A stretch of DNA of 64,000 bases from Actinophytocola sp. (GCA_009377475.1 WHTY01000012.1:1-64000); one strand, 5' to 3'. Numbered from the stretch's first letter, positions 44,031 through 56,421 are shown. Notes: generated by a model from the letters alone, not told the origin. Translations and numbers: made by a program.

Positions 44031-45614
44031 TCAGGACCGGGTGGCGTCGGCGTTGTCGTCCTCGGCGTCGCCGTTCTCGTCGGCGATCTCGGCACTCGCC
44101 GCGTCCGCCGCCACGTCGTGTGCGGCCTCAGCCTCCGACACGTCGTCGTCAGCGGAATCGGCGTTGTCCGCAACCGCCGCAGATACGCCTCGGGTGTCGC
44201 CAGAGTCTGCTGGCCCCTCGGCGTCCTCGGTGTCCGCAGCGTCCTCGGTATCTGCGGAATCCTCGATGTCCGCCGCAGCGTCGGTGTCACCGGGCTCCGA
44301 ACCGTCTACGGAGGCTTCAGCGTCTGCCGCTTCGGAATCCGGGGCGTCATCGGCATCGGCGGAGTCCGTGCCGTCGAGTTCGCCGTCGGGATCGTGCGCC
44401 TCACCGTCCTCAACGTCGGACACAGCGTCGGGAGCGTCGGACACGGGGCGGGGGCCGGTGAGCCAGGCGACCGCGGCGCCTGGGACGAAGATCCAGGCGA
44501 AGGCCGTCACGGACAACAGCCCGGCGGGCAGCAGAAGGCCGGGGAACGGAACTGTCCCGGAGGCGTCCGGACCACCGCCGAGCGCCCCGCCTGCCAACGT
44601 CGTCAGCACGACGGTCGCGAAGCCGATCACCGCGCCCGCCACCGCGACGCTGCGGACACGTTCCACTGGCGACGGCGAGGACGCGCGCAACGTCCACCCC
44701 ACCCCGGCGCCGACCAGCGCGGGCAACACCAACAGCGCTGGCCACCACGCCGCGGACGTCTCCGGGAGCCCGGCCAGCAGCGGCACCGCGGGCACCGGAC
44801 CGCCCTCGAAGTGCACCGGCCCGACGGCCGTCGCACCCAGGGTGAAACCCGGCCCCAGCAGGAACGCCAACACCGCGAGCACCACATTCGGCAAGTACCC
44901 CAGGCAGAGCAGCAGCATCCCGAAACCGCTGCCGAAGCCAGGCGCCTGCGCCGCGAACAGCGTCTGCATGGTCGGCACGGCGAACGCGCTCGCCACCGTC
45001 AGCACGAGCGCGGACGCCGCGAGCAGCCCCGCCATGCCCAGCGCGGCCGCGCGCATCCCGGCGAGCGCGGCCGCGTCTGCGCGGGAGCACAGGACGTCGA
45101 CCAGCCCACACCGACGGGCGACACCGATGGTCGCCGCAACCCCAGACACCAGGCCGGGCAGACCAAACGCCGCGATCGGGTCCGCCGAGACGAACGCGCC
45201 ATTGGCGAGCACGGCGATCGTCACGCCGACGACCGCGTGCGTGCCCGCGACCGTTCCGATGACGACGCTCGCCTGCCGGGGCGTCCGGTAGCCAAGCCGG
45301 TCGACCGCGCCGAACGCCGAACGCGCAACCAGCGCACACACACCGACGGTGAACACCAGCGGCAGCAAGCCGAGCTCGTGGTCGCCGATGACAACGGGGA
45401 CCTGGTACACGGCCAGCCATCCCGGACCAGACGCGCGCAGAACCCCAGTCACAGAGAACGCCGACTCGGCGGCGAGCGCGGCCACGGTCGCGAGCACCGT
45501 CGCGACGGCGGCGTACCCCGTCAACACGGGCAGCGCCGCGACAGCGAGCAGTTCCTTGAACCGCCCCACGCCGTCTACCCGAGCACGGTCATCCAATCGC
45601 AACATCGTGATCAA
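44031..45614 (-). CDS. PerM-like cell-division-associated membrane protein (DUF6350)
   Basis: 527 residues: about ten membrane helices in residues 20-430 and a ~100-residue acidic Ala/Asp/Glu/Ser-rich tail (SDAPDAVSDVEDGEAHDPDG onward). Position directly before purN, and beside sucD and the DUF5336 gene, matches Rv0955 (PerM), which stabilises FtsB and supports division and persistence in M. tuberculosis. The tail is longer than expected of PerM and very low in complexity. Homology is inferred from synteny and topology. Confidence 0.8.
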   Translation of the reverse strand: MITMLRLDDRARVDGVGRFKELLAVAALPVLTGYAAVATVLATVAALAAESAFSVTGVLRASGPGWLAVYQVPVVIGDHELGLLPLVFTVGVCALVARSAFGAVDRLGYRTPRQASVVIGTVAGTHAVVGVTIAVLANGAFVSADPIAAFGLPGLVSGVAATIGVARRCGLVDVLCSRADAAALAGMRAAALGMAGLLAASALVLTVASAFAVPTMQTLFAAQAPGFGSGFGMLLLCLGYLPNVVLAVLAFLLGPGFTLGATAVGPVHFEGGPVPAVPLLAGLPETSAAWWPALLVLPALVGAGVGWTLRASSPSPVERVRSVAVAGAVIGFATVVLTTLAGGALGGGPDASGTVPFPGLLLPAGLLSVTAFAWIFVPGAAVAWLTGPRPVSDAPDAVSDVEDGEAHDPDGELDGTDSADADDAPDSEAADAEASVDGSEPGDTDAAADIEDSADTEDAADTEDAEGPADSGDTRGVSAAVADNADSADDDVSEAEAAHDVAADAASAEIADENGDAEDDNADATRS

Positions 45615-45701
45615 CAGCGTCGCACTGACACGCCGCCGTCACGCTGAGCCACGCCGCCACGGTTGGTTATGCTCTTCGCCTCATTCCCCCGAAGGCAGGA
45701 C

Positions 45702-46313
45702 ATGCTCGACGCACTTGTGGACCGCGCAGCGCGCCTCGCCCGCGACGGACAGCGCGCCATCCTCGGCATCTGCGGCGCACCAGGCGCGGGGAAATCTACA
45801 CTGGCCAGCGCCGTGAACGACGCACTTGGCGACCGTGCGGTCGTCGTCGGGATGGACGGCTTCCACCTGGCGCAGGCGGAACTGGAACGGCTGGGGCGCG
45901 CCGAACGAAAAGGCGCACCGGACACGTTCGACGCGGACGGCTACGTTCACCTGATCCGGCGACTGCGCGCGAACGAGGGCACGGTCTACGCGCCGTTGTT
46001 CCGCCGCGACATCGAGGAGCCGATCGCGAACGCCGTCGCGGTGCCGCCTGACACGCCGTTGGTCATCACCGAGGGGAACTACCTGCTCCTGGACGACCCG
46101 CCGTGGGACGAACTCCGCGCGCTGTTCGACGACGTCTGGTTCGTCGCGCCGGACGAGTCCCGCCGCATGCGACGTCTCGTCGAGCGGCACCGCACGTACG
46201 GGCGGTCGGCCGACGCCGCGCTGGCGCGCGCACGCGGCTCCGATCAGGCCAACGCCGAACGCGTGCTGGCCACCGCGTCGCGCGCGGACCTCGTCATCAC
46301 CGAGTGGGAGTAG
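45702..46313 (+). CDS. uridine kinase-like P-loop phosphotransferase
   Basis: 203 residues of the nucleoside/nucleotide kinase family. Walker A is GICGAPGAGKST (about 25-36), the acceptor region VVVGMDGFHLAQAELERLG, a lid-like KGAPDTFDADGYVHLIRRLR and a catalytic TEGNYLLLDDPPW. This family includes pantothenate-kinase/uridine-kinase/phosphoribulokinase-like and fructose-transport-associated kinases, so the substrate is open. ATG 45702 is chosen because AAGGCAGGA precedes it; 45669 is an in-frame alternative. Divergent from perM; 3' end faces a long hairpin. Confidence 0.85.
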   Translation: MLDALVDRAARLARDGQRAILGICGAPGAGKSTLASAVNDALGDRAVVVGMDGFHLAQAELERLGRAERKGAPDTFDADGYVHLIRRLRANEGTVYAPLFRRDIEEPIANAVAVPPDTPLVITEGNYLLLDDPPWDELRALFDDVWFVAPDESRRMRRLVERHRTYGRSADAALARARGSDQANAERVLATASRADLVITEWE

Positions 46314-46362
46314 CAGCGAAGCGAGGGCGCCCGCCGCACCGTGCCGTGATCATCGACCGGAG

Positions 46363-46421
46363 GGTGCTACGAAGGGCTTCTTACTTGCGTGAGGTGCAAG
46401 TAAGAAGCCCTTCGTAGCACC
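46363..46421. terminator. 26-bp perfect hairpin between convergent genes
   Basis: Left arm 46363-46388 and right arm 46396-46421 are perfectly complementary over 26 bp with a 7-nt loop (GTGAGGT); the core is GAAGGGCTTCTTAC. The right arm ends one base before the stop codon of the DUF5336 gene. Its place between convergent genes suggests bidirectional termination. A diverged relative is at 63559-63607. Confidence 0.75.
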
Positions 46422-47234
46422 TCACTGCTGCGGGGGCTGCTGCGTGAACTGGCCCTGCGGGTTGGCGTACAGCGTCGGGGCCTGTTGGTTGCCCTGCCCA
46501 GGCTGACCAGGCTGACCAGGCTGACCGGGCTGTCCAGGATGTCCGGGCTGGCTGAGCTGGCTGGGCTGGCCAGGAGGTGGCGTCTGCGGCTGCACCTGCT
46601 GGGTCTGCCCCGCCTGCGGCTGGCCGGGCTGCTGCGGCTGGCCGGGCTGCTGCGGGAAACCGCCCTGCTGCGGCTGGCCGTACTGCCCGAACTGGCCCTG
46701 CTGACCGTAGCCGGGCTGCTGACCAGGCTGCTGCGCGTAGGCGGGCTGCTTCTGCCCCGGCTGCGGCAGCTTCACGATCCCGACGTCGAGCAGATACGCG
46801 CCGACCGCAACCAGCGCCTGCACGATGCCGAAGATCAGCACCAGCATGCCGCCGGTCTTGAGGTCCGCGTCGGTTGACAACACGAAGAACAGGAACGGAA
46901 CCACGGCGCCGAGCGAGAACACCGCGGGCCACGCGCCCGGCTTGTGGTCGCCGGGCAGCACGCCGAACGCCGCGGTGAGCGCCGCGATGAACAGCAGCCC
47001 CGGCACCCAACCGCTGAACGCCTCGAAGAAGTTCGCGCCGCGCCCGAGCGTCGCGAAGCCGAAGAACAGGTTCAGCACGCCGAGCCCTGCGACGGCGAGG
47101 TACGCGATCAGAGTGATGTCCAGCGACCGACCCCTGCCCTGCTGCGGCGGCTGCTGGTAGAACTGTCCGCCCTGCTGCGGTGGCGGCTGGTGCTGCGGCC
47201 CCTGGGATGGAAACCCGCCGCTCGGGTACGTCAT
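46422..47234 (-). CDS. DUF5336 membrane protein with Pro/Gln-rich tail (34-kDa antigen-like)
   Basis: 270 residues from ATG 47234. A Pro/Gln-rich N-terminal segment (about 1-35), four membrane helices (about 38-150), then a ~120-residue Gln/Pro/Gly tail with repeats ([13 protein letters not shown] from a 12-nt DNA repeat). This topology and its position next to sucD and perM match Rv0954, the 34-kDa antigenic protein homologue. Function unknown; the tail is probably disordered and exposed. The frame to 47267 adds an unlikely prefix. Confidence 0.82.
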   Translation of the reverse strand: MTYPSGGFPSQGPQHQPPPQQGGQFYQQPPQQGRGRSLDITLIAYLAVAGLGVLNLFFGFATLGRGANFFEAFSGWVPGLLFIAALTAAFGVLPGDHKPGAWPAVFSLGAVVPFLFFVLSTDADLKTGGMLVLIFGIVQALVAVGAYLLDVGIVKLPQPGQKQPAYAQQPGQQPGYGQQGQFGQYGQPQQGGFPQQPGQPQQPGQPQAGQTQQVQPQTPPPGQPSQLSQPGHPGQPGQPGQPGQPGQGNQQAPTLYANPQGQFTQQPPQQ

Positions 47235-47533
47235 TCGTGCTCCTGTGTGATCGGAAGGTCGGCTCATGATTCTGCGCTCGTGACTGCGTGGCCGATCGCG
47301 CGTCGTCGACTACGCGGACAGTATTCAGCGCTCGCTACGAACAACCGCTCTGACGGCCACGAGGCCGGGATGGTTTCACACGATCCCGGTCCGGCGCCGA
47401 ACTTACCGAAAAACAAGGCCGGACACCCGTGTCGGGTGCCCGGCCTCGATGTGACGTCCAGCGCGTGACGACCGCGAAAAGCGACGCGCGCCGCAAACGG
47501 AACGTCGCCGCAGACGCGGCGACGTCTACCGTG
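47235..47533. other. gap with sucD terminator
   Basis: 299 bp between sucD and the DUF5336 gene, both leftward. It contains the sucCD terminator (47407-47445) and, closer to 47235, the presumed promoter of the DUF5336 gene, for which no motif can be named. Confidence 0.6.
47407..47445 (-). terminator. Rho-independent terminator of sucCD
   Basis: Minus strand: GGCCGGGCACCCG-ACA-CGGGTGTCCGGCC, a 13-bp stem with one mismatch and a 3-nt loop, followed by TTGTTTTTC. About 90 bp beyond the sucD stop. Confidence 0.88.
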
Positions 47534-48421
47534 TCACTGCGCCTTGTACAGCTCGCGCGCGAGCTCCGCCGTCTCGCTCGGGGTCTTGCCGACCTTCACG
47601 CCGACCGCCTCGAGCGCTTCCTTCTTGGCGGCGGCGGTGCCGGACGAGCCGGACACGATCGCGCCAGCGTGACCCATCGTCTTGCCCTCCGGCGCGGTGA
47701 AGCCAGCGACGTAGCCGACGACCGGCTTGGTGACGTTGGCCTTGATGTAGTCGGCTGCGCGCTCCTCCGCGTCACCACCGATCTCACCGATCATCACGAT
47801 GACCTCGGTCTCGGGGTCGTTCTCGAACGCCTCGAGCGCGTCGATGTGCGTCGTGCCGATGATCGGGTCGCCGCCGATGCCGACCGCCGACGAGAAGCCG
47901 ATGTCGCGCAGCTCGTACATGAGCTGGTAGGTCAGCGTGCCGGACTTCGACACAAGGCCGATCTTGCCGGGGCCCGTGATGTCGGCGGGGATGATGCCCG
48001 CGTTGGACTTGCCGGGGCTGATCACGCCGGGGCAGTTCGGGCCGACGATGCGCGTCTTGTTGCCGTTCGCGCAGGCGTGCGCCCAGAAGTACGCCGAGTC
48101 GTGCACCGGGATGCCCTCTGTGATGACGACGGCGAGCGGGATCTCGGCGTCAACGGCCTCGATCACGGCGTCCTTGGCGAACTTCGGCGGCACGAACAGC
48201 ACCGACACGTTCGCGCCTGTCTCGGCTATGGCCTGCTTGACGGTGCCGAACACCGGAAGCTGCTGGCCCTCGATCTCGACGCTCTGGCCAGCCTTGCGGG
48301 CGTTGACGCCGCCGACGATGTTCGCGCCGGAGCGCAACATGCGGGCGGTGTGCTTGGTGCCTTCCGACCCGGTCATGCCCTGGACGATGATCTTGGAGTT
48401 CTCATCGAGGAAGATTGCCAT
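47534..48421 (-). CDS. sucD: succinyl-CoA synthetase alpha subunit
   Basis: 295 residues. The CoA-binding N-terminal Rossmann domain begins [21 protein letters not shown]; the ligase half contains the phosphohistidine loop [20 protein letters not shown] (active-site His). Catalyses the substrate-level phosphorylation step of the TCA cycle with SucC. The ATG lies 3 bp after the sucC stop; the pair forms one operon. Confidence 0.97.
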   Translation of the reverse strand: MAIFLDENSKIIVQGMTGSEGTKHTARMLRSGANIVGGVNARKAGQSVEIEGQQLPVFGTVKQAIAETGANVSVLFVPPKFAKDAVIEAVDAEIPLAVVITEGIPVHDSAYFWAHACANGNKTRIVGPNCPGVISPGKSNAGIIPADITGPGKIGLVSKSGTLTYQLMYELRDIGFSSAVGIGGDPIIGTTHIDALEAFENDPETEVIVMIGEIGGDAEERAADYIKANVTKPVVGYVAGFTAPEGKTMGHAGAIVSGSSGTAAAKKEALEAVGVKVGKTPSETAELARELYKAQ

Positions 48422-48424
48422 GAC

Positions 48425-49603
48425 TCACACCCCCGCGTTCGCGAGTTCGGCGGCCTTGTCAGCCGCGCCGTCCATCGTGTCCACCCGCTGCAGGCCGGGC
48501 AGGTTGGCCTCGTCGAGGATGCGGCGGCCCTCGTCGGCGTTGTTGCCGTCGAGCCGGACGACCAGCGGCCTGCTGATCGACTCGCCGCGCTCTTCAAGCA
48601 GCTTGAACGCCTGCACGATGCCGTTCGCGACCGCGTCGCAGGCGGTGATGCCGCCGAAGACGTTGACGAAGACGCTCTTGACGTCGGAGTCGGACATGAT
48701 CACTTCAAGGCCGGCGGCCATCACATCTGCCGACGCGCCACCGCCGATGTCGAGGAAGTTGGCGGGCTTGACGTTGCCGTGCTGCTCGCCCGCGTACGCG
48801 ACGACGTCCAGAGTGGACATCACGAGGCCAGCGCCGTTACCGATGATGCCGACCTGGCCGGCCAGCTTGACGTAGTTGAGGTCCTTGGCCTTGGCCATCG
48901 CCTCAAGCGGGTCCTCCGCCTCAGCGTCAACCAGGTCAGCATGCTTGGGCTGCCGGAACGACGCGTTCTCGTCGAGGCTGACCTTGCCGTCGAGGGCGAT
49001 GACGTTGTCCTGCGGGTCCCGCACCATCGGATTGACCTCGACCAGCGTCGCGTCCTCGGCGACGAAGGTCTCCCACAGCTTCACGACGACGTCCGCCGCC
49101 TGGGAGCGGATGGCCTCCGGGTAGTTCGCCTGCGCCACGATCTCGGTCGCCTTGGCGCGGTCGACACCGGTCAGCGGGTCGATCGGGATCTTCGCGACGG
49201 CATCGGGGTTGGTCCTGGCGACCTCCTCGATCTCGACACCGCCCTCCGCAGAGGCGATGCACAGGAAGGTCCGGTTGGCCCGGTCAAGCAGGAAAGAGAA
49301 GTAGTACTCCTCTGAGATGTCGGACGCCTGCGCGACGAGGACACGACGGGTGATGTGGCCCTTGATGTCGAGGCCGAGGATCGCCTCCGCCTTCGCCTGT
49401 GCGTCGTCCGCGTTGTCGGCGAGCTTGACACCGCCCGCCTTGCCCCGGCCTCCGGTCTTGACCTGAGCCTTGATGACGACCGGTCCACCGATTTTCTCGG
49501 CTTCGGCCCGAGCTTCTTCTGGGGTTACTGCCACGGAGCCCGGCAACACCGGGACGCCGTGCTCGGCGAAGAGGTCCTTCGCCTGGTACTCGTAGAGGTC
49601 CAC
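48425..49603 (-). CDS. sucC: succinyl-CoA synthetase beta subunit
   Basis: 392 residues with an N-terminal ATP-grasp domain ([35 protein letters not shown]) and a C-terminal CoA-ligase domain with the [18 protein letters not shown] and [13 protein letters not shown] motifs. GTG 49603 gives the family-typical start; ATG 49612, three codons earlier, is also possible and has GGAG just upstream. The longer frame to 49846 is not supported. First gene of sucCD. Confidence 0.96.
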   Translation of the reverse strand: MDLYEYQAKDLFAEHGVPVLPGSVAVTPEEARAEAEKIGGPVVIKAQVKTGGRGKAGGVKLADNADDAQAKAEAILGLDIKGHITRRVLVAQASDISEEYYFSFLLDRANRTFLCIASAEGGVEIEEVARTNPDAVAKIPIDPLTGVDRAKATEIVAQANYPEAIRSQAADVVVKLWETFVAEDATLVEVNPMVRDPQDNVIALDGKVSLDENASFRQPKHADLVDAEAEDPLEAMAKAKDLNYVKLAGQVGIIGNGAGLVMSTLDVVAYAGEQHGNVKPANFLDIGGGASADVMAAGLEVIMSDSDVKSVFVNVFGGITACDAVANGIVQAFKLLEERGESISRPLVVRLDGNNADEGRRILDEANLPGLQRVDTMDGAADKAAELANAGV

Positions 49604-49742
49604 TCTCCGCATCTCCTGACGACACGCCGCTGTGTGTGTTGTGTTCTTCGCTTCGAGCCTGCAAGCAGCTCTCAGGGCTTTCCGACGCCTAGACCCTAGC
49701 GACCGGCATAGCGTCTGCGCAGCCCGGAGGTGGTGAAGTCGG

Positions 49743-51500
49743 TCACCGCCCGGTCGAGGGGCCCCGCACGGCCACCGTGACGGCCAGTGCCACAAGGACG
49801 ACGATCGCGCCGACCGCGAACCACGCGCCCGCCCCGATCGTCTCATCGAACCGCCTGCCGACGGCGTAGGTTTCCAACGCGCGAAGACCGACTACCCCGA
49901 TGACGGCGACGAGTAACCCGACGGCGGACACCCTGCCGCTGCGCGGCACGAGCGCCAGCGCGCCAAGCACCGCCAACGTGGCCAACAGCACACCCCAGAA
50001 CGCGACGTCGACGTCCTCGGTGAGCGCCGCGGTGTCGTGGTCCGCTGACCGCACGACCGGCAGCAGGAACGCGCCGACCACCAGCACCCCGGCGAGCCCC
50101 GCTCCGGCGGCGATCAGCGTGCCACCGGACGTCCCGGACACGTCGGCGGACGGCCTGCCGGTCTCCTCCCGTTCCACGACGCCAGCCACCAGCGAGCACA
50201 CCGCGAGCAACACCGCGAGGACCACCGCGCCGAACGTCCACCAGCCCGCCGCGCCGTTCGTGGTCTCGATCGGCAGTTCGTCCGCCGCGATCGGCACCGA
50301 GAGCACCTGCGCGCCGACCAGCAGCACCCCCGCCCACGCGAGGGAGAGCACCGGCCGCACCCAGACGGCGACGGCTGGCAGGAACATCGCGACGCCGAGC
50401 AGCCCGAGCCCGAGCCCGATCGGATACAGCAGGAACTGCGCCGGACTGCCGACCGGCTGTCCGTCCGGCCCGATGACCAGGGACGTCGTCGCCCCGGCGA
50501 GGGCGCTGGCCCCGGCGAGGACCGCGAGCCCGCCCGCGATCGCGTACAGGACGCGCTGGTGCGGCACGCCAGCGCCGCCGGTGCTGTCGGTGTCGCGCCG
50601 CAGCACGACGAGCAGCCACCGGCTCGGCGCCGTCGCGAGTGCCGCGAGGCCACCGACGCCGAGAAGCACAAGGACAGGACCAACGGCGGGGTGCAGGAAT
50701 CCCAGCAGCCACGCCGCCACCAGCGGCAGCACCGCGAGCGGGAGGCCGCCGAGAGCAAGCCCGCCGAGGATGCCGCTGGCGACGCCCCCAGCGCGGTTCG
50801 CGACACCGAGCGCCGCGGTGACCGGTGCCGCGACGGCGAGCAGGGCCGCACCGGCGAGCGCCAACGGCGGGCCGTCCAACGCTGCGGAGTCCAACAGCAA
50901 CAGGTCAGTGGAAGTGTAGGGCGCGAGCAGCGCACCGATGCCGAGCAGCAGTCCGAACGCCGCCGCGAGCAGGCCAAGCGGTTGCCTGATCTGGTCGCGG
51001 TCCGACGAGCCGTCCGGCAGCGTGCGCGCGGAGCGCAGCGCGGTCACTCCGGCGACGGCGAGCAGCAACTTGCCCGCGAGCAACAGGCCGAGCCCCCACC
51101 GCGCGGGTGACACCTCGATCTGCGGCAGCAGGAGGTCCGGGCGGGCCATCCTGGTCGCGTCGATCGCGACCTGCGCCTCCGCGATCGCCCCGCACACCGC
51201 GACCACCCCGGCGCCAGCGAGGACACCCGCGGCGCTCCCCGGCGCGCCACGCAGCAGCAGGCCGAGTGCGAACCCGGCGGGCAGCACGGCGAACAGCACC
51301 AGCAACGGCCACGACAGGAAGGCGGGTTCCGCACCGGTCACGACCCCGATGACGGCGGCGACCGACTGCGCGAGCGCGGCGACACCGGCCAACCCGACCG
51401 CCGTGACGATGCCGGTTCGCGCGCCAGCGCCGGGCAGCGCGTCGAGCCCGGTGGCTTCGGACGCGCCCGATGCGGAGACGGGACGCGAGCGCGGAGTCAT
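49743..51500 (-). CDS. large polytopic membrane protein
   Basis: 585 residues from ATG 51500, almost wholly hydrophobic, with about fourteen to sixteen predicted helices and Gly/Ala/Leu-rich composition; polar loops are short ([44 protein letters not shown]). The C-terminus is [10 protein letters not shown]. No transporter motif is recognised. It lies between sucC (139 bp gap) and the M23 peptidase (divergent). It may be an actinobacterial envelope protein; I cannot assign a function. Confidence 0.8.
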   Translation of the reverse strand: MTPRSRPVSASGASEATGLDALPGAGARTGIVTAVGLAGVAALAQSVAAVIGVVTGAEPAFLSWPLLVLFAVLPAGFALGLLLRGAPGSAAGVLAGAGVVAVCGAIAEAQVAIDATRMARPDLLLPQIEVSPARWGLGLLLAGKLLLAVAGVTALRSARTLPDGSSDRDQIRQPLGLLAAAFGLLLGIGALLAPYTSTDLLLLDSAALDGPPLALAGAALLAVAAPVTAALGVANRAGGVASGILGGLALGGLPLAVLPLVAAWLLGFLHPAVGPVLVLLGVGGLAALATAPSRWLLVVLRRDTDSTGGAGVPHQRVLYAIAGGLAVLAGASALAGATTSLVIGPDGQPVGSPAQFLLYPIGLGLGLLGVAMFLPAVAVWVRPVLSLAWAGVLLVGAQVLSVPIAADELPIETTNGAAGWWTFGAVVLAVLLAVCSLVAGVVEREETGRPSADVSGTSGGTLIAAGAGLAGVLVVGAFLLPVVRSADHDTAALTEDVDVAFWGVLLATLAVLGALALVPRSGRVSAVGLLVAVIGVVGLRALETYAVGRRFDETIGAGAWFAVGAIVVLVALAVTVAVRGPSTGR

Positions 51501-51963
51501 CTCTGCGACGCTAGCAAGCCGCAGCGGCATGGCCGACACGCCGCGCTGCGGCGGCCCCACTCTCCGTGCCGATACCTACGGCGTACTGTGGCGGCAGCGG
51601 GCGATGTTCGACGTCGGCTCGGCCCGATCTGTGGGACCGCTGGGGTTGTCAAGTGCGTTACCGCGTCCCGGCCCGCCTGAAGGGTTGATCGAGGGTAGTA
51701 ACGGTCACAACGCACCCCAAACTGTAATCCACGCCACACCGAACGGAGTAGTTTTTCCTCTACGGAGCGTGATAATCGCAGCTAGACGGCGGGCACGTCT
51801 TGCACGTTTGGCCGACACGCAAAGTAGATCTTGCCTTTGCCGGTACCTGTTCGTTACTGTTCCCCGGTCCCCATTACAGTCCGGTCACGAATAGGACTGG
51901 TTCCGTCAGGAGCTATTCGAGTGGCACCCCGAGCCGCTCACCGGGATCCCCCGCCCGGGTTCT
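51501..51963. other. divergent promoter region of M23 peptidase and membrane protein
   Basis: 463 bp without a gene. From 51670 on the base composition is comparatively A+T-rich (e.g. GTAGTTTTTCC at 51748), with repeated GGTCAC elements (51701, 51881), suggesting a long 5' leader for the M23 peptidase. Cell-wall hydrolase genes in actinobacteria often have c-di-AMP (ydaO) riboswitches, but I could not fit that motif here. Confidence 0.5.
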
Positions 51964-52806
51964 ATGACCGGCATCCGAGTAACGGAAGGCCCCGACTTGG
52001 CTCGACACCGCTCCCCCGGCGGCGAAGAACCTTCCCCTGTGCTCGAACGGGCGCTGGAAGGCGCCGTGACCCGAGTACGAGGGACACATCGACTTCCCCC
52101 GCCGTCCTCCGCCCTCCGCGGCAGGATGGTCGTCGCAGCAGTCGCCGCAGGCGCTTTCGCCGCCGCAACCACTGGCCAGGCGCTGCAAGGCGTGACGTCG
52201 GAAAGCGACGTCACCCCGCTCGCCAACTCTTATGACCTCAACGGCGCGTCCGGCGTCGGTGGCGACACCCAGGTCGCCGCGCCAGCCGTGCTGCCAGCAG
52301 ACACCAGCAACGACGCGACCGCCGAGGTGCGCAAGGTCGCGCAGAGCAAGCAGGTGACCGAGGCGCGCAAGCAGCGCGAAGCCGAGGCACGGCAGGCTCG
52401 CATCGAGGCCATGAAGCCGGACACCGTCTCTCCAGTGAACGGCGTGCTGACCTCGGCCTTCGGCGCCCGCTGGGGCACCAGCCACTACGGCATCGACCTC
52501 GCCGCCCCCATCGGCACGCCGATCCACGCCGTCGAGGACGGCGTCGTGCTCGAAGCGGGCGCCGCCAGCGGCTTCGGCCTGTGGGTCCGCGTCCAGCACG
52601 AGGACGGCAGCGTCAGCGTCTACGGCCACATCAACAGCTACTACGTGGCGGAGGGCCAGTACGTCGAAGCTGGCCAGCCGATCGCGGAGGTCGGCAACAA
52701 GGGCCAGTCGACCGGTCCGCACCTGCACTTCGAGGTGTGGAGCGAAGAGGACGGCGCCAAGCTCGACCCGCTGTCCTGGCTCGCCGAGCGCGGCGTCAGC
52801 CTCTGA
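51964..52806 (+). CDS. M23-family metallopeptidase (lysostaphin-type)
   Basis: 280 residues. A cytoplasmic/basic N-terminus (to ~54) leads to one membrane or signal segment (RMVVAAVAAGAFAAATTG), a Glu/Arg/Ala-rich coiled-coil (VRKVAQSKQVTEARKQREAE, about 120-150) and a C-terminal M23 domain with Zn ligands in HYGIDLAAPIG and GPHLHFEVW. It likely cleaves peptidoglycan cross-links or activates a partner. Equivalent to Rv0950c by synteny. No Shine-Dalgarno precedes ATG 51964, so the true start is uncertain. Confidence 0.9.
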   Translation: MTGIRVTEGPDLARHRSPGGEEPSPVLERALEGAVTRVRGTHRLPPPSSALRGRMVVAAVAAGAFAAATTGQALQGVTSESDVTPLANSYDLNGASGVGGDTQVAAPAVLPADTSNDATAEVRKVAQSKQVTEARKQREAEARQARIEAMKPDTVSPVNGVLTSAFGARWGTSHYGIDLAAPIGTPIHAVEDGVVLEAGAASGFGLWVRVQHEDGSVSVYGHINSYYVAEGQYVEAGQPIAEVGNKGQSTGPHLHFEVWSEEDGAKLDPLSWLAERGVSL

Positions 52807-52830
52807 CCCCGCCACTCGCTGACTGACGGT

Positions 52831-52852
52831 CGGCTCGTCGCCGGACGAGCCG
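52831..52852. terminator. hairpin between convergent genes
   Basis: CGGCTCGTC-gccg-GACGAGCCG, a 9-bp perfect stem with a tetraloop between the M23 peptidase and the leftward 81-aa gene. No U-tract. Confidence 0.5.
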
Positions 52853-52883
52853 TGCCGCTGTCGCCACCACAGGCCGTCGCGCC

Positions 52884-53129
52884 CTAGAGCGGCGGCCTGC
52901 GCACGAAGTACCCAATGGCGACCTGCCACACCGTGCAGGATCCTGCGTGCCCACGTTGACAGCGCGCGCATTCGCCGCCGTCCGCGTCGTGCAGCCGTAA
53001 CAGCGCCCGCCATGCCGCGCTCAGCGTGCGCGCGTCCGCGATGGTCGGCGCCTTCGCCGGATCGCCGCTGATCGTGCCGTCGAGATAGCGCCAGACGCTG
53101 GCGACGAGCACTCGGAAACACTCGTCCAT
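52884..53129 (-). CDS. small LexA-controlled protein of unknown function
   Basis: 81 residues. The N-terminal two thirds are helical (MDECFRVLVASVWRYLDGTI, LSAAWRALLRLHDADGG); the C-terminal part has C-x2-C-x6-C (CARCQRGHAGSC) followed by TVWQVAIGYFVRRPPL. A zinc or Fe-S site is possible from the cysteine spacing. A perfect SOS box lies 14 nt upstream of the ATG, so it should be DNA-damage-inducible. I do not recognise the family. It sits between the M23 peptidase and the helicase gene pcrA. Confidence 0.72.
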   Translation of the reverse strand: MDECFRVLVASVWRYLDGTISGDPAKAPTIADARTLSAAWRALLRLHDADGGECARCQRGHAGSCTVWQVAIGYFVRRPPL

Positions 53130-53142
53130 GTCACCCCCGTAG

Positions 53143-53158
53143 TCGAACTTGCGTTCGA
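53143..53158 (-). promoter_or_regulatory. perfect LexA (SOS) box
   Basis: TCGAAC-TTGC-GTTCGA, exact match to the consensus, 14 nt upstream of the 81-aa gene start and ~95 bp downstream of the pcrA stop. The orientation and spacing tie it to the small gene. Confidence 0.9.
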
Positions 53159-53251
53159 CTCTCTTTTTAGCAGGGTGGGCGGGAGTGGTGCGGGAAGGTG
53201 GCTCGGCGTGTCACGTCGGAGCGGGTAGCGCGGACGCGCGGCGCATGACGG

Positions 53252-55756
<2,505 letters not shown>

Positions 55757-55836
55757 CGACTCTTAACGCTACCCGGGCCGGGCGACACCGTGGCGCTGGC
55801 TCGACGGTTCCGTTGGCACTGTGTCAGAATGACGTC

Positions 55837-55896
55837 GTGCATCACGCGACGCGATTTTTCTACGGGACCCGGACTCCGGCTCCCGTGATCGCGTAG
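55837..55896 (+). CDS. Phe/Tyr-containing leader peptide of an attenuator
   Basis: A 19-codon ORF from GTG 55837 to TAG 55894: MHHATRFFYGTRTPAPVIA. Consecutive Phe-Phe-Tyr codons (55855-55863) are exactly where a ribosome-stalling leader for a chorismate-to-Phe/Tyr gene would have them. It is upstream of chorismate mutase (ATG 55997). No Shine-Dalgarno is evident, so it may be translated leaderless. Confidence 0.65.
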   Translation: MHHATRFFYGTRTPAPVIA

Positions 55897-55947
55897 TGCA
55901 CAGCCAAGCAGTCACCAAGCCCCGGAGTCGTCGGACCCCGGGGCTTT
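55872..55947 (+). promoter_or_regulatory. attenuator: antiterminator/terminator pair before chorismate mutase
   Basis: Two mutually exclusive pairings. Terminator: AAGCCCCGG (55917-55925) with CCGGGGCTT (55938-55946), then TTTCG. Antiterminator: GACTCCGG (55872-55879) with CCGGAGTC (55922-55929), which takes bases of the terminator's 5' arm. With the leader peptide this matches ribosome-mediated attenuation by Phe/Tyr supply. The short U-run makes termination weak. Confidence 0.6.
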
Positions 55948-55996
55948 CGTCGGCTCAAGGGGTTCCGGCACCGAATCCGGATCACCCGGAGGACAC

Positions 55997-56287
55997 ATGA
56001 ACACGCAAGCACGTGACGACGCGCAGGACACTCCCCTGTCCGCCGACGAGATCAACGAGCTCCGCAAAGAGATCGACGAGCTCGACACCGAGATCCTGCG
56101 GCTGGTCAAGCGCCGCGTCGACGTCTCCAAGATGATCGGCGCCGCACGGCTGGCCGCTGGCGGCACGCGGATCGTCTACAACCGCGAGATGGACGTCCTC
56201 GCCCGCTACCGCGAGCTTGGCCCTGAGGGGCGGCAGCTCGCGATGGCGTTGCTGAACCTCGGCAGGGGTCGTCTCGGCCGGTCCTGA
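55997..56287 (+). CDS. chorismate mutase (AroQ type)
   Basis: 96 residues, all-helical AroQ fold: EINELRKEIDELDTEILRLV (N-terminal helix with the active-site Arg), KRRVDVSKMIGAARLAAGG and RIVYNREMDVLARYRELGPE. Converts chorismate to prephenate for Phe and Tyr. Equivalent to Rv0948c, whose activity depends on binding DAHP synthase; the C-terminal LNLGRGRLGRS resembles the tail involved there (from memory). GGAGG precedes ATG 55997. Controlled by the upstream attenuator (inference). Confidence 0.9.
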   Translation: MNTQARDDAQDTPLSADEINELRKEIDELDTEILRLVKRRVDVSKMIGAARLAAGGTRIVYNREMDVLARYRELGPEGRQLAMALLNLGRGRLGRS

Positions 56288-56421
56288 CGCCGCGTGGCGA
56301 CCCGGTCGACTAGGCCCGCCCGCCAGCCCACGTAGCCGCTGGGCCACGTCGGCATGATGTAGCGCGAGATTCAGGGATGTCCCTGACGCCACACCCGGCG
56401 CACAACGGGCACACTGGTGTC

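Noticed and set aside
47429..49315. 628-aa plus-strand frame opposite sucCD
   Set aside because: Antisense shadow of highly conserved genes in high-GC DNA.
51690..51963. c-di-AMP (ydaO) riboswitch before the M23 peptidase
   Set aside because: Expected from the gene type, but the conserved motif could not be fitted to the sequence.
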